A stretch of DNA of 6,047 nt from Candidatus Gastranaerophilales bacterium. Its GTDB lineage: Bacteria > Cyanobacteriota > Vampirovibrionia > Gastranaerophilales > Gastranaerophilaceae. The stretch's first letter is position 1. Every line of letters begins with the position of its first letter. The stretch lies in assembly GCA_900772035.1 (NCBI GenBank), contig CAAGQE010000067.1, positions 1 to 6,047 on the forward strand, given 5' to 3'. The position numbers were made by a program, and so were the translations under genes. Positions 1-6,004 of this stretch are shown piece after piece. A model generated the notes under the pieces. That model was given only the letters and a program-made list of their open reading frames with translations. It was not told the origin of the DNA and made no database searches.

Positions 1-22
1 CTTCGCTACGCTCAGTATGACG
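1..22. repeat. Possible edge of a dispersed intergenic repeat
   Basis: The first bases read CTTCGCTACGCTCAG followed by TATGACG. In reverse this is CGTCATACTGAGCGTAGCGAAG, which resembles the 'GTCATTCTGAGCGAAGCGAAG' type of short dispersed intergenic element that I recall from many bacterial genomes. It lies outside any gene, just beyond the terminator of the phosphate transporter unit. The element is cut by the window edge and no second copy occurs in this window, so the repeat call rests on resemblance only. Confidence 0.35.
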
Positions 23-63
23 TTTCAGATATTATACAATGCAAATAAAATATCATTAAAATG

Positions 64-92
64 AAAAAGACAGGTCAAAGACCCGTCTTTTT
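64..92 (-). terminator. Rho-independent terminator after the PiT gene
   Basis: The segment folds into a long hairpin: AAAAAGAC (64-71) pairs with GTCTTTTT (85-92), one A/C mismatch follows, then GGTC (73-76) pairs with GACC (80-83) around a 3-base loop. Read on the minus strand, the hairpin begins 17 nt past the PiT stop codon and its 3' arm ends in a run of T. It is nearly symmetric, so it could also stop transcription entering from the other side. Confidence 0.85.
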
Positions 93-109
93 TAATTATC
101 GGCAAAATA

Positions 110-1126
110 CTAAATGATTTTATAGAGCAAATAGTAAATCACAGAGGAAATAAGCATACACGCAGGAATCGTTACAACCCACGCAATGACTATATTTCCG
201 ACGACGCGCCATTTAACCGCGTGTGCGTGAAATGTCGAGCCTACCCCCATAATTGACGTTGAAATTACGTGCGTTGTACTAAGCGGAATTCCAAAGTGTG
301 AAGCCGTCAAAATCAATCCCGCCGCGGACGTTTCCGCCGCAAAACCGTGAATAGGTTTTAATTTAATAATCTTATGTCCCATCGTTTTGATAATTTTCCA
401 ACCGCCGTTCATCGTGCCGGCCGCCATTGTCAAAGCACACACTATAATAACGTAAATCGGAATATCGAACTCGCCGTTCGGACCTTTCGACAAAACACCG
501 CCCGCCAACAATGCCAATGTAATAATCCCCATTGTTTTTTGAGCATCATTTGAGCCGTGGCTCAATGCCATCATGCCCGACGAAATCAACTGCAACTTGC
601 GGAATTTTTTATTAACATTGTTCGGGGTCGCTTTCAACAAAATCACAACCCACACAATCAACAACATCAGCGAAAATCCGACACAAAAACCAAGCACGGG
701 TGATGTAAACATCGGAACGATGACCTTATCCAACAAGGTTTGAAAATGAACGACTTCAAAACCTGCCTTAACAACTGCTGCGCCCAAAAGTCCGCCAATC
801 AATGCATGCGAAGAACTGGACGGCAAGCCGAGCCACCAAGTCAACAAATTCCACAAAACCGCCGCAAGCAATGCACAGAAAATTACCGTCAAAGTAATCA
901 TATCCGCATTCACAATGCCAGAGCCAATCGTTTTGGCAACGTGCGTTCCCGTCAATGCACCGACAAATTCCAACGACGCCCCAAACAATACCGCCTGCTT
1001 CGGAGAAAGCACTTTTGTTGAAACAACCGTGGCAATAGCATTTGCACAATCGTGAAAACCGTTAATAAACTCAAATGCCAATGCAACAAGAATTACAGCC
1101 ACAAGAAGTAAAATAGTTATACTCAT
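110..1126 (-). CDS. pit: PiT-family inorganic phosphate transporter
   Basis: This is an integral membrane protein of 338 residues in the PiT family (PF01384), which imports inorganic phosphate, often as a metal-phosphate complex, by coupling to H+ or Na+. The two inverted halves each keep their signature: GFHDCANA at residues 23-30 and SHGSNDAQK at 189-197. Other conserved loops are LPSSSSH (101-107) and PLSTTHV (281-287). About ten hydrophobic segments cover most of the chain, with a short basic loop near 170-180. The length is normal for the shorter bacterial PiT proteins and the gene looks intact. The ATG has a GGAG at 1134-1137, 7 nt upstream. It starts 16 bp after the DUF47 gene, so the two are almost certainly co-transcribed, and a terminator follows. 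The family is certain; the coupling ion and preferred substrate cannot be read from the sequence. Confidence 0.95.
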   Translation of the reverse strand: MSITILLLVAVILVALAFEFINGFHDCANAIATVVSTKVLSPKQAVLFGASLEFVGALTGTHVAKTIGSGIVNADMITLTVIFCALLAAVLWNLLTWWLGLPSSSSHALIGGLLGAAVVKAGFEVVHFQTLLDKVIVPMFTSPVLGFCVGFSLMLLIVWVVILLKATPNNVNKKFRKLQLISSGMMALSHGSNDAQKTMGIITLALLAGGVLSKGPNGEFDIPIYVIIVCALTMAAGTMNGGWKIIKTMGHKIIKLKPIHGFAAETSAAGLILTASHFGIPLSTTHVISTSIMGVGSTFHAHAVKWRVVGNIVIAWVVTIPACMLISSVIYYLLYKII

Positions 1127-1142
1127 CTTTCTTCTCCATCGG

Positions 1143-1784
1143 CTAATTTTGTTTCAATACGACGTTCAAGATTGTATCCGAGACGTAATAACAAGCATCT
1201 AGCGCCGTTTCAATTTCCTTATAAATATCACGGAGTTTGATTACTTCAAGCGCATCATATTTGCCTGAAAACAATATCTTCATTGCGGCTCTGTGAACTT
1301 CATCACCGTGAGATTCAAGTTCTTTCATCTCAATACTCAACTTCGTCATTTTTTCAACGTCTGAAACTTTTTTGAACTCACCGAAAATTTCTTTGAGTTT
1401 ATCCGTCGCCTTAACCAAAGTAAAAGCCTGTTCTTTCATTTCGTCCGTGTAGTTATTCAATCCGTACACTTCCAAATTTAAACAGGCTTTTGAAATTCTT
1501 TTTGTTATTTTATTAAGCTGAACGGCTATCGTCTGGATATCCTCGCGCTCAATAGGGGTAATGAAACTCTTATTAAGTTGCTTTAAAACTGCCCTGTATG
1601 ACAACTTACCTTTTTTCTTATATTTTAAAGCCTCTTCTCTATACTCATCGCTAAAATGATTTTGCATAATCTCATTGTAGAGCGTTGCCGTTTTGCTGCA
1701 TACATCCGCACTATCCTGAAAATACGCAAAAAACAATTTGTCCTCAGGTGGCATAATATACGCCATCAAGTTAAATTTAGACAT
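1143..1784 (-). CDS. DUF47 / PhoU-like protein, probable PiT accessory regulator
   Basis: The product is a soluble, mostly helical protein of 213 residues from the DUF47 (PhoU_div, PF01865) family, relatives of PhoU usually encoded next to PiT transporters and thought to modulate phosphate uptake. The family block FITPIEREDI is at residues 74-83. The C-terminal half has two E-x3-D motifs typical of PhoU-like metal sites: E157/D161 in ELESHGDEVH and E192/D196 in EIETALD. In the N-terminal half the corresponding positions look basic: KKKGK at 56-60 and LNKITKRI at 90-97, where I expect acidic residues. The frame is open to an ATG at 1829, but the ATG at 1784 has AAGGAG at 1794-1799 with a 9 nt spacer and opens with the usual hydrophobic N-terminus, so I chose it. 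It is the first gene of a two-gene unit with pit. Its regulatory role is inferred from family and context. Confidence 0.9.
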   Translation of the reverse strand: MSKFNLMAYIMPPEDKLFFAYFQDSADVCSKTATLYNEIMQNHFSDEYREEALKYKKKGKLSYRAVLKQLNKSFITPIEREDIQTIAVQLNKITKRISKACLNLEVYGLNNYTDEMKEQAFTLVKATDKLKEIFGEFKKVSDVEKMTKLSIEMKELESHGDEVHRAAMKILFSGKYDALEVIKLRDIYKEIETALDACYYVSDTILNVVLKQN

Positions 1785-1793
1785 TTCTGTTTT

Positions 1794-1799
1794 CTCCTT
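1794..1799 (-). promoter_or_regulatory. Ribosome binding site deciding the DUF47 start
   Basis: The minus strand reads AAGGAG here, 9 nt before the ATG at 1784. It lies inside the longer open frame that begins at 1829, which favours the shorter 213-residue protein. Confidence 0.75.
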
Positions 1800-1811
1800 A
1801 TCTTCCACTCG

Positions 1812-1827
1812 GTGCCAATTTAGGCAC
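1812..1827 (-). other. Small hairpin in the DUF47 leader
   Basis: GTGCC and GGCAC form a 5 bp stem around a 6-base loop on the minus strand. It would sit within the first 20 nt of the predicted transcript (start near 1829) and upstream of the Shine-Dalgarno. It could protect the 5' end of the mRNA or bind a protein, but a stem this short can arise by chance. Confidence 0.25.
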
Positions 1828-1835
1828 ACACAGAA

Positions 1836-1864
1836 ATTTTATCAGAATAGTTCTTTTTTGAAAA
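1836..1864 (-). promoter_or_regulatory. Predicted promoter of the DUF47-pit unit
   Basis: On the minus strand a TTTTCA -35 (1859-1864) is separated by 17 nt from a TAAAAT -10 (1836-1841), which is preceded by TG in the extended -10 position (TGATAAAAT). Transcription would start near 1829 and give a leader of about 45 nt. Upstream lies a very AT-rich stretch with several A-tracts. A weaker alternative is TTGCAA (1897-1902) with TATAAA (1875-1880), 16 nt apart. I saw no clear Pho box. Confidence 0.5.
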
Positions 1865-2023
1865 GTATTATTTTTTTATATATTTTTCAAATTTTTTTGC
1901 AAAAAGGATTAGATAAAATAGAGAATTGAAATTCTAAATCTTTTTCTAAAATTAGCCCTAAAATTGCAAAAAATCCGTTCTGCCCGTCATTTTCAACAAG
2001 TTTTAACTCTGCATTTTTTGAAA

Positions 2024-2395
2024 CTATTTTACGGCAATGATTTCGATTTCTGCCAAAGCACCTTTCGGGAGTTCTTTTGCGGCAACACAAGAGCGAGCGG
2101 GTTTTGAGATGAAATATTTTTCATAAACCGCGTTAAATGTTGCAAAATCTGCCATTTCTGCCAAGAAGCAGGTTGTTTTTACTACATTTTCAAAGCCCAT
2201 ATCGGCTGCTTTTAAAACCGCACCAATGTTTTTAACAATCTGTTCGGTTTGTACAACAACATCACCGTCAACCATAGTTTGATTTTCGGGGTTAATCGCG
2301 ATTTGCCCCGAAGCATACAAAACTCCGTTTACCAAAATCGCTTGTGAATAAGGTCCGACCGCTTTCGGCGCGTCATTTGTCGAAATTATTTTCAT
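2024..2395 (-). CDS. ridA: RidA family enamine/imine deaminase
   Basis: This 123-residue protein of the RidA/YjgF/YER057c family hydrolyses 2-aminoacrylate and 2-aminocrotonate (as their imines) to pyruvate or 2-oxobutanoate plus ammonia. That protects pyridoxal-phosphate enzymes from damage. It should be cytosolic and trimeric. Family marks are GPYSQA (14-19), SGQIA (29-33), the KTTCFLAEMADFATFNAVYEKYF region (73-95), and PARSCVAAKELPKGALAEIEI (99-119). R101 and E116 match the active-site Arg105 and Glu120 of E. coli RidA, and C103 matches its Cys107. The length is typical and the gene is intact. It starts 4 bp after the threonine dehydratase stop, whose reaction yields exactly these intermediates, so function and context agree. 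The AAAGGA ribosome binding site lies within the last dehydratase codons, suggesting translational coupling. I found no convincing hairpin terminator downstream. Confidence 0.95.
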   Translation of the reverse strand: MKIISTNDAPKAVGPYSQAILVNGVLYASGQIAINPENQTMVDGDVVVQTEQIVKNIGAVLKAADMGFENVVKTTCFLAEMADFATFNAVYEKYFISKPARSCVAAKELPKGALAEIEIIAVK

Positions 2396-2399
2396 AAAT

Positions 2400-3599
2400 T
2401 TATCCTTTTATAATCTTATAGCCTTTTGCTTCCATCACTTTTTTGATTTCGGCAAGGTGTTCATGATTTCTTGTTTCCATTGAAACTTTCAAGTAGCAAC
2501 CGTTGATATCTGTGTTTTTGCCGCCGGGGTTATGGTGAACTCTAACGACGTTTGCGCCCAAATCAGCGATAATTGTTGCGATTTCTTTGAGTTGACCCGG
2601 TTTGTCAAGAAGTTCAATTGTCAATTCAGACAATCTTCCTGCCGTCAAAAGACCTCTGTTGATTACTCTTGAAAGGATTGAAACGTCAATATTACCGCCC
2701 GATACGACACAAGCGATATTTTGACCTTTTATCGGCAACTTATTAAACATTGCCGCAGCAACGGAAACAGCACCCGCGCCTTCTGCGATAAGTTTTTGTT
2801 GTTCAATCAATGTCAAAATCGCAGTTGCAATTTCGTCTTCCGTAACGGTAACAATGTCGTCAACGTATTTTTCGCAAAGGTCAAACGTCAAACTACCGGG
2901 GGTCTTAACCGCAATACCGTCAGCAACGGTTGAAACCCTGTCTAATGTATGAAGTTCATGCAATTCCATTGCGTTAACCATGCTCGGTGCGCCTTGCGCT
3001 TGAACACCGTAGACTTTACATCTGGGATTAATATTCTTTATACAAGTTGCAATACCAGCAATCAAGCCGCCACCGCCAATCGGTACAATAACCGCATCAA
3101 GTTCGGGCAATTGTCTCAAAAGTTCAAGTCCAATAGTACCCTGACCTGCAATAACGAGTTCGTCGTCAAACGGGTGAACGAACACCGCACCCGATTCTTT
3201 GTAATAACGAACCGCCGCTTCGTAGGCATCATCGTAAACACCGTCAATCAATTTAACTTCCGCACCGTAACTCTTTGTCGCTTCAATCTTTGACAAGGGA
3301 GCGATACTCGGAATAAAAATCGTCGATTTTATGTTATTTTTTTGCGCGGAAACCGCAACACCCTGTGCGTGGTTTCCCGCAGAGCAAGCAACTACGCCCT
3401 TGTCGCGTTCTTCTTGTGACAATTGCGAAATTTTATAGAAAGCACCTCTAATCTTAAAAGAACCTGTCACCTGCAAGTTTTCACACTTTAAGTAAATCTT
3501 GCTGTCAGGCACGATATTTGGTGCGTAAATTAAATCTGTTTCTCTAATGTTGCCGTTTAAAACTCTTGCGGCATTATGAATTTGTTCTAATGTAACCAT
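2400..3599 (-). CDS. ilvA: Threonine dehydratase with C-terminal ACT domain
   Basis: The enzyme converts L-threonine to 2-oxobutanoate and ammonia using pyridoxal phosphate, the entry step to isoleucine; related enzymes also deaminate serine. The 399 residues comprise a fold-type II catalytic domain (about 1-320) and a single C-terminal ACT domain (about 325-399, beginning LTIELLDKPGQLKEIA). Catalytic marks are the Schiff-base lysine K49 in TGSFKIRGA, SAGNHAQG (73-80), the phosphate-binding GGGGL (175-179) and SGGN (300-303) near the cofactor ring. This is the roughly 400-residue one-ACT form. It is longer than TdcB (about 330, no ACT) and shorter than E. coli IlvA (about 510, two ACT-like repeats). 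The ACT domain implies allosteric control by an amino acid, probably isoleucine or valine. The ATG follows GAGG at 3604-3607. No other branched-chain biosynthesis gene lies in the window, so a biosynthetic versus catabolic role is not settled, and tdcB would be an alternative name. Confidence 0.93.
   Translation of the reverse strand: MVTLEQIHNAARVLNGNIRETDLIYAPNIVPDSKIYLKCENLQVTGSFKIRGAFYKISQLSQEERDKGVVACSAGNHAQGVAVSAQKNNIKSTIFIPSIAPLSKIEATKSYGAEVKLIDGVYDDAYEAAVRYYKESGAVFVHPFDDELVIAGQGTIGLELLRQLPELDAVIVPIGGGGLIAGIATCIKNINPRCKVYGVQAQGAPSMVNAMELHELHTLDRVSTVADGIAVKTPGSLTFDLCEKYVDDIVTVTEDEIATAILTLIEQQKLIAEGAGAVSVAAAMFNKLPIKGQNIACVVSGGNIDVSILSRVINRGLLTAGRLSELTIELLDKPGQLKEIATIIADLGANVVRVHHNPGGKNTDINGCYLKVSMETRNHEHLAEIKKVMEAKGYKIIKG
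2403..2408 (-). promoter_or_regulatory. ridA ribosome binding site inside the end of ilvA
   Basis: AAAGGA on the minus strand forms the last two sense codons of the dehydratase (Lys398, Gly399) and lies 7 nt before the ridA ATG. Ribosomes finishing the first gene therefore clear the start of the second. Confidence 0.75.
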
Positions 3600-3618
3600 A
3601 TTTCCTCATTTCAAAATG

Positions 3619-3627
3619 ATTATATCA
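3619..3627 (-). promoter_or_regulatory. Extended -10 promoter of the ilvA-ridA unit
   Basis: The minus strand reads TGATATAAT: a perfect TATAAT (3619-3624) preceded by TG in the extended -10 position. At the -35 distance there is only T-rich sequence and hairpin arm from the preceding terminator, with no TTGACA-like box, so the TG element probably compensates. Transcription would start near 3612 and leave a leader of about 13 nt that contains the GAGG at 3604-3607. Confidence 0.65.
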
Positions 3628-3631
3628 CATC

Positions 3632-3674
3632 ATAAAAATAAAAATCCGTATCAAATTTTTGTCTCTGATACGGA
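3632..3674 (-). terminator. Rho-independent terminator after the 160-residue protein gene
   Basis: A 9 bp perfect stem, TCCGTATCA (3645-3653) with TGATACGGA (3666-3674), encloses a 12-base loop. On the minus strand the hairpin is followed directly by TTTTTATTTTTATG. It lies 17 nt past the stop codon at 3692 and closes the radical SAM unit. Confidence 0.9.
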
Positions 3675-3691
3675 AATGATTGTTTTTATCT

Positions 3692-4174
3692 TTATAATTT
3701 TTTCTTTTTCTTCTTCGCATGATGTTGTTGCACTTGTTGCTGCTTCGCTATCTCCTCTTGACGCTTCGCATACGCTTCGGGGTCTTGCTTTTTCAACTGA
3801 ATTTCATAAATCTGATGTCTGATTTTAACAGCCATTTCCGCTTGCAAACGCTGAATTTCATTAAAAACGACATGCATAACCTTTGAAGGGTCGTCGTTAT
3901 TGATATTTGTACCCACCAAATAATTCTTTGCATAAGCAATTTCATGTTCGGTATCGGTGACAATCTTCATAACCGATTCGATTTCTTCCTCGTTGAAACC
4001 GCCTTTTTCAAGATTTCTTCGCAAGGTTTCTTTGATGTAAGCCCTGTCTTGCTCAATTCTTTTCGTTTTGACACCGCCGTCATTATCAAACAACGTCACA
4101 CCTTCGGGAATTTTCGTCGGTTCTTCTTGATAATCATCTAAATTCAAACTGATTTTTTTAACTTCTTTCGCCAT
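3692..4174 (-). CDS. Unrecognised helical protein with lysine-rich tail
   Basis: I do not recognise a family for this 160-residue product. It has no signal peptide, membrane segment or cysteine, so it should be cytosolic. The first 35 residues are polar and probably extended. From about 38 to 86 and 93 to 147 the sequence is strongly helix-like and charged (for example ETLRRNLEKGGFNEEEIESVMKIV and VFNEIQRLQAEMAVKIRHQIYEIQLKKQ), and the last helix could form a coiled coil. The end is low-complexity: QQQVQQHH, then a run of six lysines and Leu. Such a tail often contacts nucleic acid, membranes or an acidic partner, but that is inference. An open TTG codon precedes the ATG. I chose the ATG at 4174 because GAGG (4180-4183) is 5 nt from it and only 2 nt from the TTG. 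It starts 14 bp after the radical SAM gene and is followed by a strong terminator, so the two share a transcript and perhaps a function. Confidence 0.8.
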   Translation of the reverse strand: MAKEVKKISLNLDDYQEEPTKIPEGVTLFDNDGGVKTKRIEQDRAYIKETLRRNLEKGGFNEEEIESVMKIVTDTEHEIAYAKNYLVGTNINNDDPSKVMHVVFNEIQRLQAEMAVKIRHQIYEIQLKKQDPEAYAKRQEEIAKQQQVQQHHAKKKKKKL

Positions 4175-4179
4175 CAAAA

Positions 4180-4183
4180 CCTC
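4180..4183 (-). promoter_or_regulatory. Ribosome binding site of the 160-residue protein
   Basis: GAGG in the short gap after the radical SAM stop, 5 nt before the ATG at 4174. The distance argues against the TTG at 4177 as the start. Confidence 0.6.
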
Positions 4184-4188
4184 AATTT

Positions 4189-5997
4189 CTAAAATTTAAC
4201 CTTGTAATTTTCTACCCATTTTACGCCGTTTTTTGCAATGTAAAGAAACAGCCATTCTCTATATCTGAGATACATCCACAAAGGATTTCCGTATGCCTTG
4301 CTGCACTCTTGCGTGCAATAAGCCGTAACATCGTGCAATTCCTGCGGAGTCATACCTTTTGCCTTGAAAATAACAGTCGGAGAAAAATCATCCTCTACGG
4401 AAAAGACTTCTGTAATACCGTATTTTTCGGGGTCCTCCGTCAATTTGGAATGTTTACCCATTGTATAAATACTTCTTCCGTAAGAATGTATTTTATCCTT
4501 GTTTTCACAAAGCATTTTGACGGTCAAAAGCGCATCTTCCTTTGTTTCCGCGGGAAATCCGAAAAAGATGAACGCGAAATTCCAAATTCCGCTATCCGAA
4601 GCATCTTTCAGAATATCCATCCGCTTATTTACTTCTATGCCCTTATTTATCAAGTTCATAACCTTTTCCGAACCCGATTCGACACCCCACATAACCATTG
4701 TAAGTCCCGTGTCGTGAGCATCTTTGAATATTTCTTTTGTAAAAGAACTTTCTAATCTTGCATCGCAGAAATATTGAATATCAAGTTTTTCTTGTTTAAG
4801 AAGTTTGGCAAAATCCGCCATATAAGTAGGACTTACAGATTCATCAATGAACTCGAATTTGGAGATGTTGTATTTTTCTTTGAGTTCTTTCATCTCGGCA
4901 ACAACTTTTTCAACATCTTTGACGTTGAAATTCTGACCGAAATCTTGGTCGCAAAAACTGCATTTGCCCCAATAGCAACCTCTTGACGTTTGGAACGGCG
5001 ATACGATTTCGGGAGAAAAATAATCCTCCATATTGTAGCCGTCAAAGCACAAATTTGCCATCTTATTTAGTTTCAAAGGCGGTTTTTTCTCCGTCCATTT
5101 GACCTCGTCACTTTCTTTATCCAAATAAATCAGATTGGGAACTTCTTCAACGGGAATTTCACCGTTTGCATACTTGGCAAGTTGGACAATAGGACCTTCA
5201 CCCTCTTCAACGGAAACAGACTCGCAAAAAAGTTCAAAAAATTCTTTCTTTTTCTTCAATTCTTCCGCAACTCTGCCAAAGTAGTTTCCGCCGATATTCA
5301 CGTATGCATCGGTATGCTTTTTGAGCATATATGCAAGGGTCAAACCGGGGACAAGTTGGCTTGAAGAATTTATGGAAATTGCCAAAAAACCTGCATTTTT
5401 AGCCTTTATCTTCGGCATAACGGAGGAAAAATATTCCCAAAAGATATTGGTTTCTTTTTCAAAAACGTGCTCTTTTATGCTGTCATAACTCAACTTCAAA
5501 AACGGGTTAGAATAGTTATCAATAGAGATTTTTGACGGATAAAACGGCAACGACACAATATGAAGTGCCTCTTCAATAACGGATGCCGACTTTATTAAAA
5601 GTTCGGGTGTGTAAAAATCCTCCGACTTCAAAGTTTGCTTTGCACTTTCGATAAAAAACGGTATATCCTGAAGCGCCGCTTGCTTTTCTGTCATATATTT
5701 TTTTATTTCGTTGTATTTGACCATATTATTTTGCATTCTCGGCGAATAGTCCGTAAATGCCTTGTTTGGGTCATAATTCAACTTGATTTCGGCAAGAAGT
5801 TCGTCTTGCGAGTCCAATGCACGCAAAATCGAGTTTTGAATGTATCCTCTCGTCAAAACTTTATTGAAGAAATCAATATTCAAATCCATACCTTCCGCGT
5901 CAAAACCTGCGGATTTCAACTGTCCCAGCAGAGAGGGCAATGCAAAATGCGGGCTTATTGGAGTCCATTGAGGCGGAAATATGAGAAGGTATTTCAT
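4189..5997 (-). CDS. Cobalamin-binding-type radical SAM protein
   Basis: This 602-residue cytosolic protein resembles radical SAM enzymes with an N-terminal B12-binding-like domain, which often methylate or rearrange unactivated carbons; the substrate here is unknown. The N-terminus (YLLIFPPQ at 3-10, LPSLLGQLKSAGF at 20-32) opens the Rossmann-like fold. It resumes after a long helical insert (about 45-200) at GFLAISINSS, with GGNYFG (236-241) and a GEGP turn (266-269). No DxHxxG cobalamin-ligand motif is seen, as in many such proteins. The 4Fe-4S motif is CYWGKCSFC, with C341, C346 and C349, giving CX4CX2C rather than the usual CX3CX2C. Other marks are FIDES (383-387), GVESGS (438-443) and FGFPAET (479-485). 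The C-terminus has a CTQEC pair (561/565) but no SPASM-like cysteine set. The frame extends 8 codons upstream to 6021, but that ATG lies in the promoter, while the ATG at 5997 has TAAGGA 7 nt upstream. A gene for an unknown protein follows in the same unit. Confidence 0.88.
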   Translation of the reverse strand: MKYLLIFPPQWTPISPHFALPSLLGQLKSAGFDAEGMDLNIDFFNKVLTRGYIQNSILRALDSQDELLAEIKLNYDPNKAFTDYSPRMQNNMVKYNEIKKYMTEKQAALQDIPFFIESAKQTLKSEDFYTPELLIKSASVIEEALHIVSLPFYPSKISIDNYSNPFLKLSYDSIKEHVFEKETNIFWEYFSSVMPKIKAKNAGFLAISINSSSQLVPGLTLAYMLKKHTDAYVNIGGNYFGRVAEELKKKKEFFELFCESVSVEEGEGPIVQLAKYANGEIPVEEVPNLIYLDKESDEVKWTEKKPPLKLNKMANLCFDGYNMEDYFSPEIVSPFQTSRGCYWGKCSFCDQDFGQNFNVKDVEKVVAEMKELKEKYNISKFEFIDESVSPTYMADFAKLLKQEKLDIQYFCDARLESSFTKEIFKDAHDTGLTMVMWGVESGSEKVMNLINKGIEVNKRMDILKDASDSGIWNFAFIFFGFPAETKEDALLTVKMLCENKDKIHSYGRSIYTMGKHSKLTEDPEKYGITEVFSVEDDFSPTVIFKAKGMTPQELHDVTAYCTQECSKAYGNPLWMYLRYREWLFLYIAKNGVKWVENYKVKF

Positions 5998-6004
5998 GCT
6001 ATAA

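Noticed and set aside
740..1049. Overlapping open frames on both strands within the PiT gene.
   Set aside because: They are out-of-frame readings of a well-conserved transporter gene, with atypical cysteine- and arginine-rich composition and no ribosome binding site.
1785..1829. N-terminal extension of the DUF47 protein to the ATG at 1829 (15 extra residues).
   Set aside because: The extension is polar and unlike the family N-terminus, it contains the Shine-Dalgarno of the internal ATG, and it lies at or before the predicted transcription start.
1800..1830. A possible sigma-54 promoter around TTGGCACCGAGTGGAAG upstream of the DUF47 gene.
   Set aside because: The TGGCAC part fits the -24 element, but the -12 element reads GGAAG instead of TTGCA, so only half of the site is present.
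1922..1935. Inverted repeat AGAAT-TGAA-ATTCT as a terminator of the ridA transcript.
   Set aside because: The stem is only 5 bp and almost all A/T, with no clean T-run directly after it on the minus strand.
3757..3780. Possible second copy of the edge repeat (GACGCTTCGCATACGCTTCGG).
   Set aside because: It lies inside the 160-residue protein gene and encodes an ordinary helical segment (EAYAKRQE); the resemblance is limited to short GCTTCG units.
3616..3822. A plus-strand frame of 68 codons across the terminator between the unknown protein and ilvA.
   Set aside because: Half of it is the terminator hairpin and half is antisense to the 160-residue protein gene; there is no ribosome binding site.
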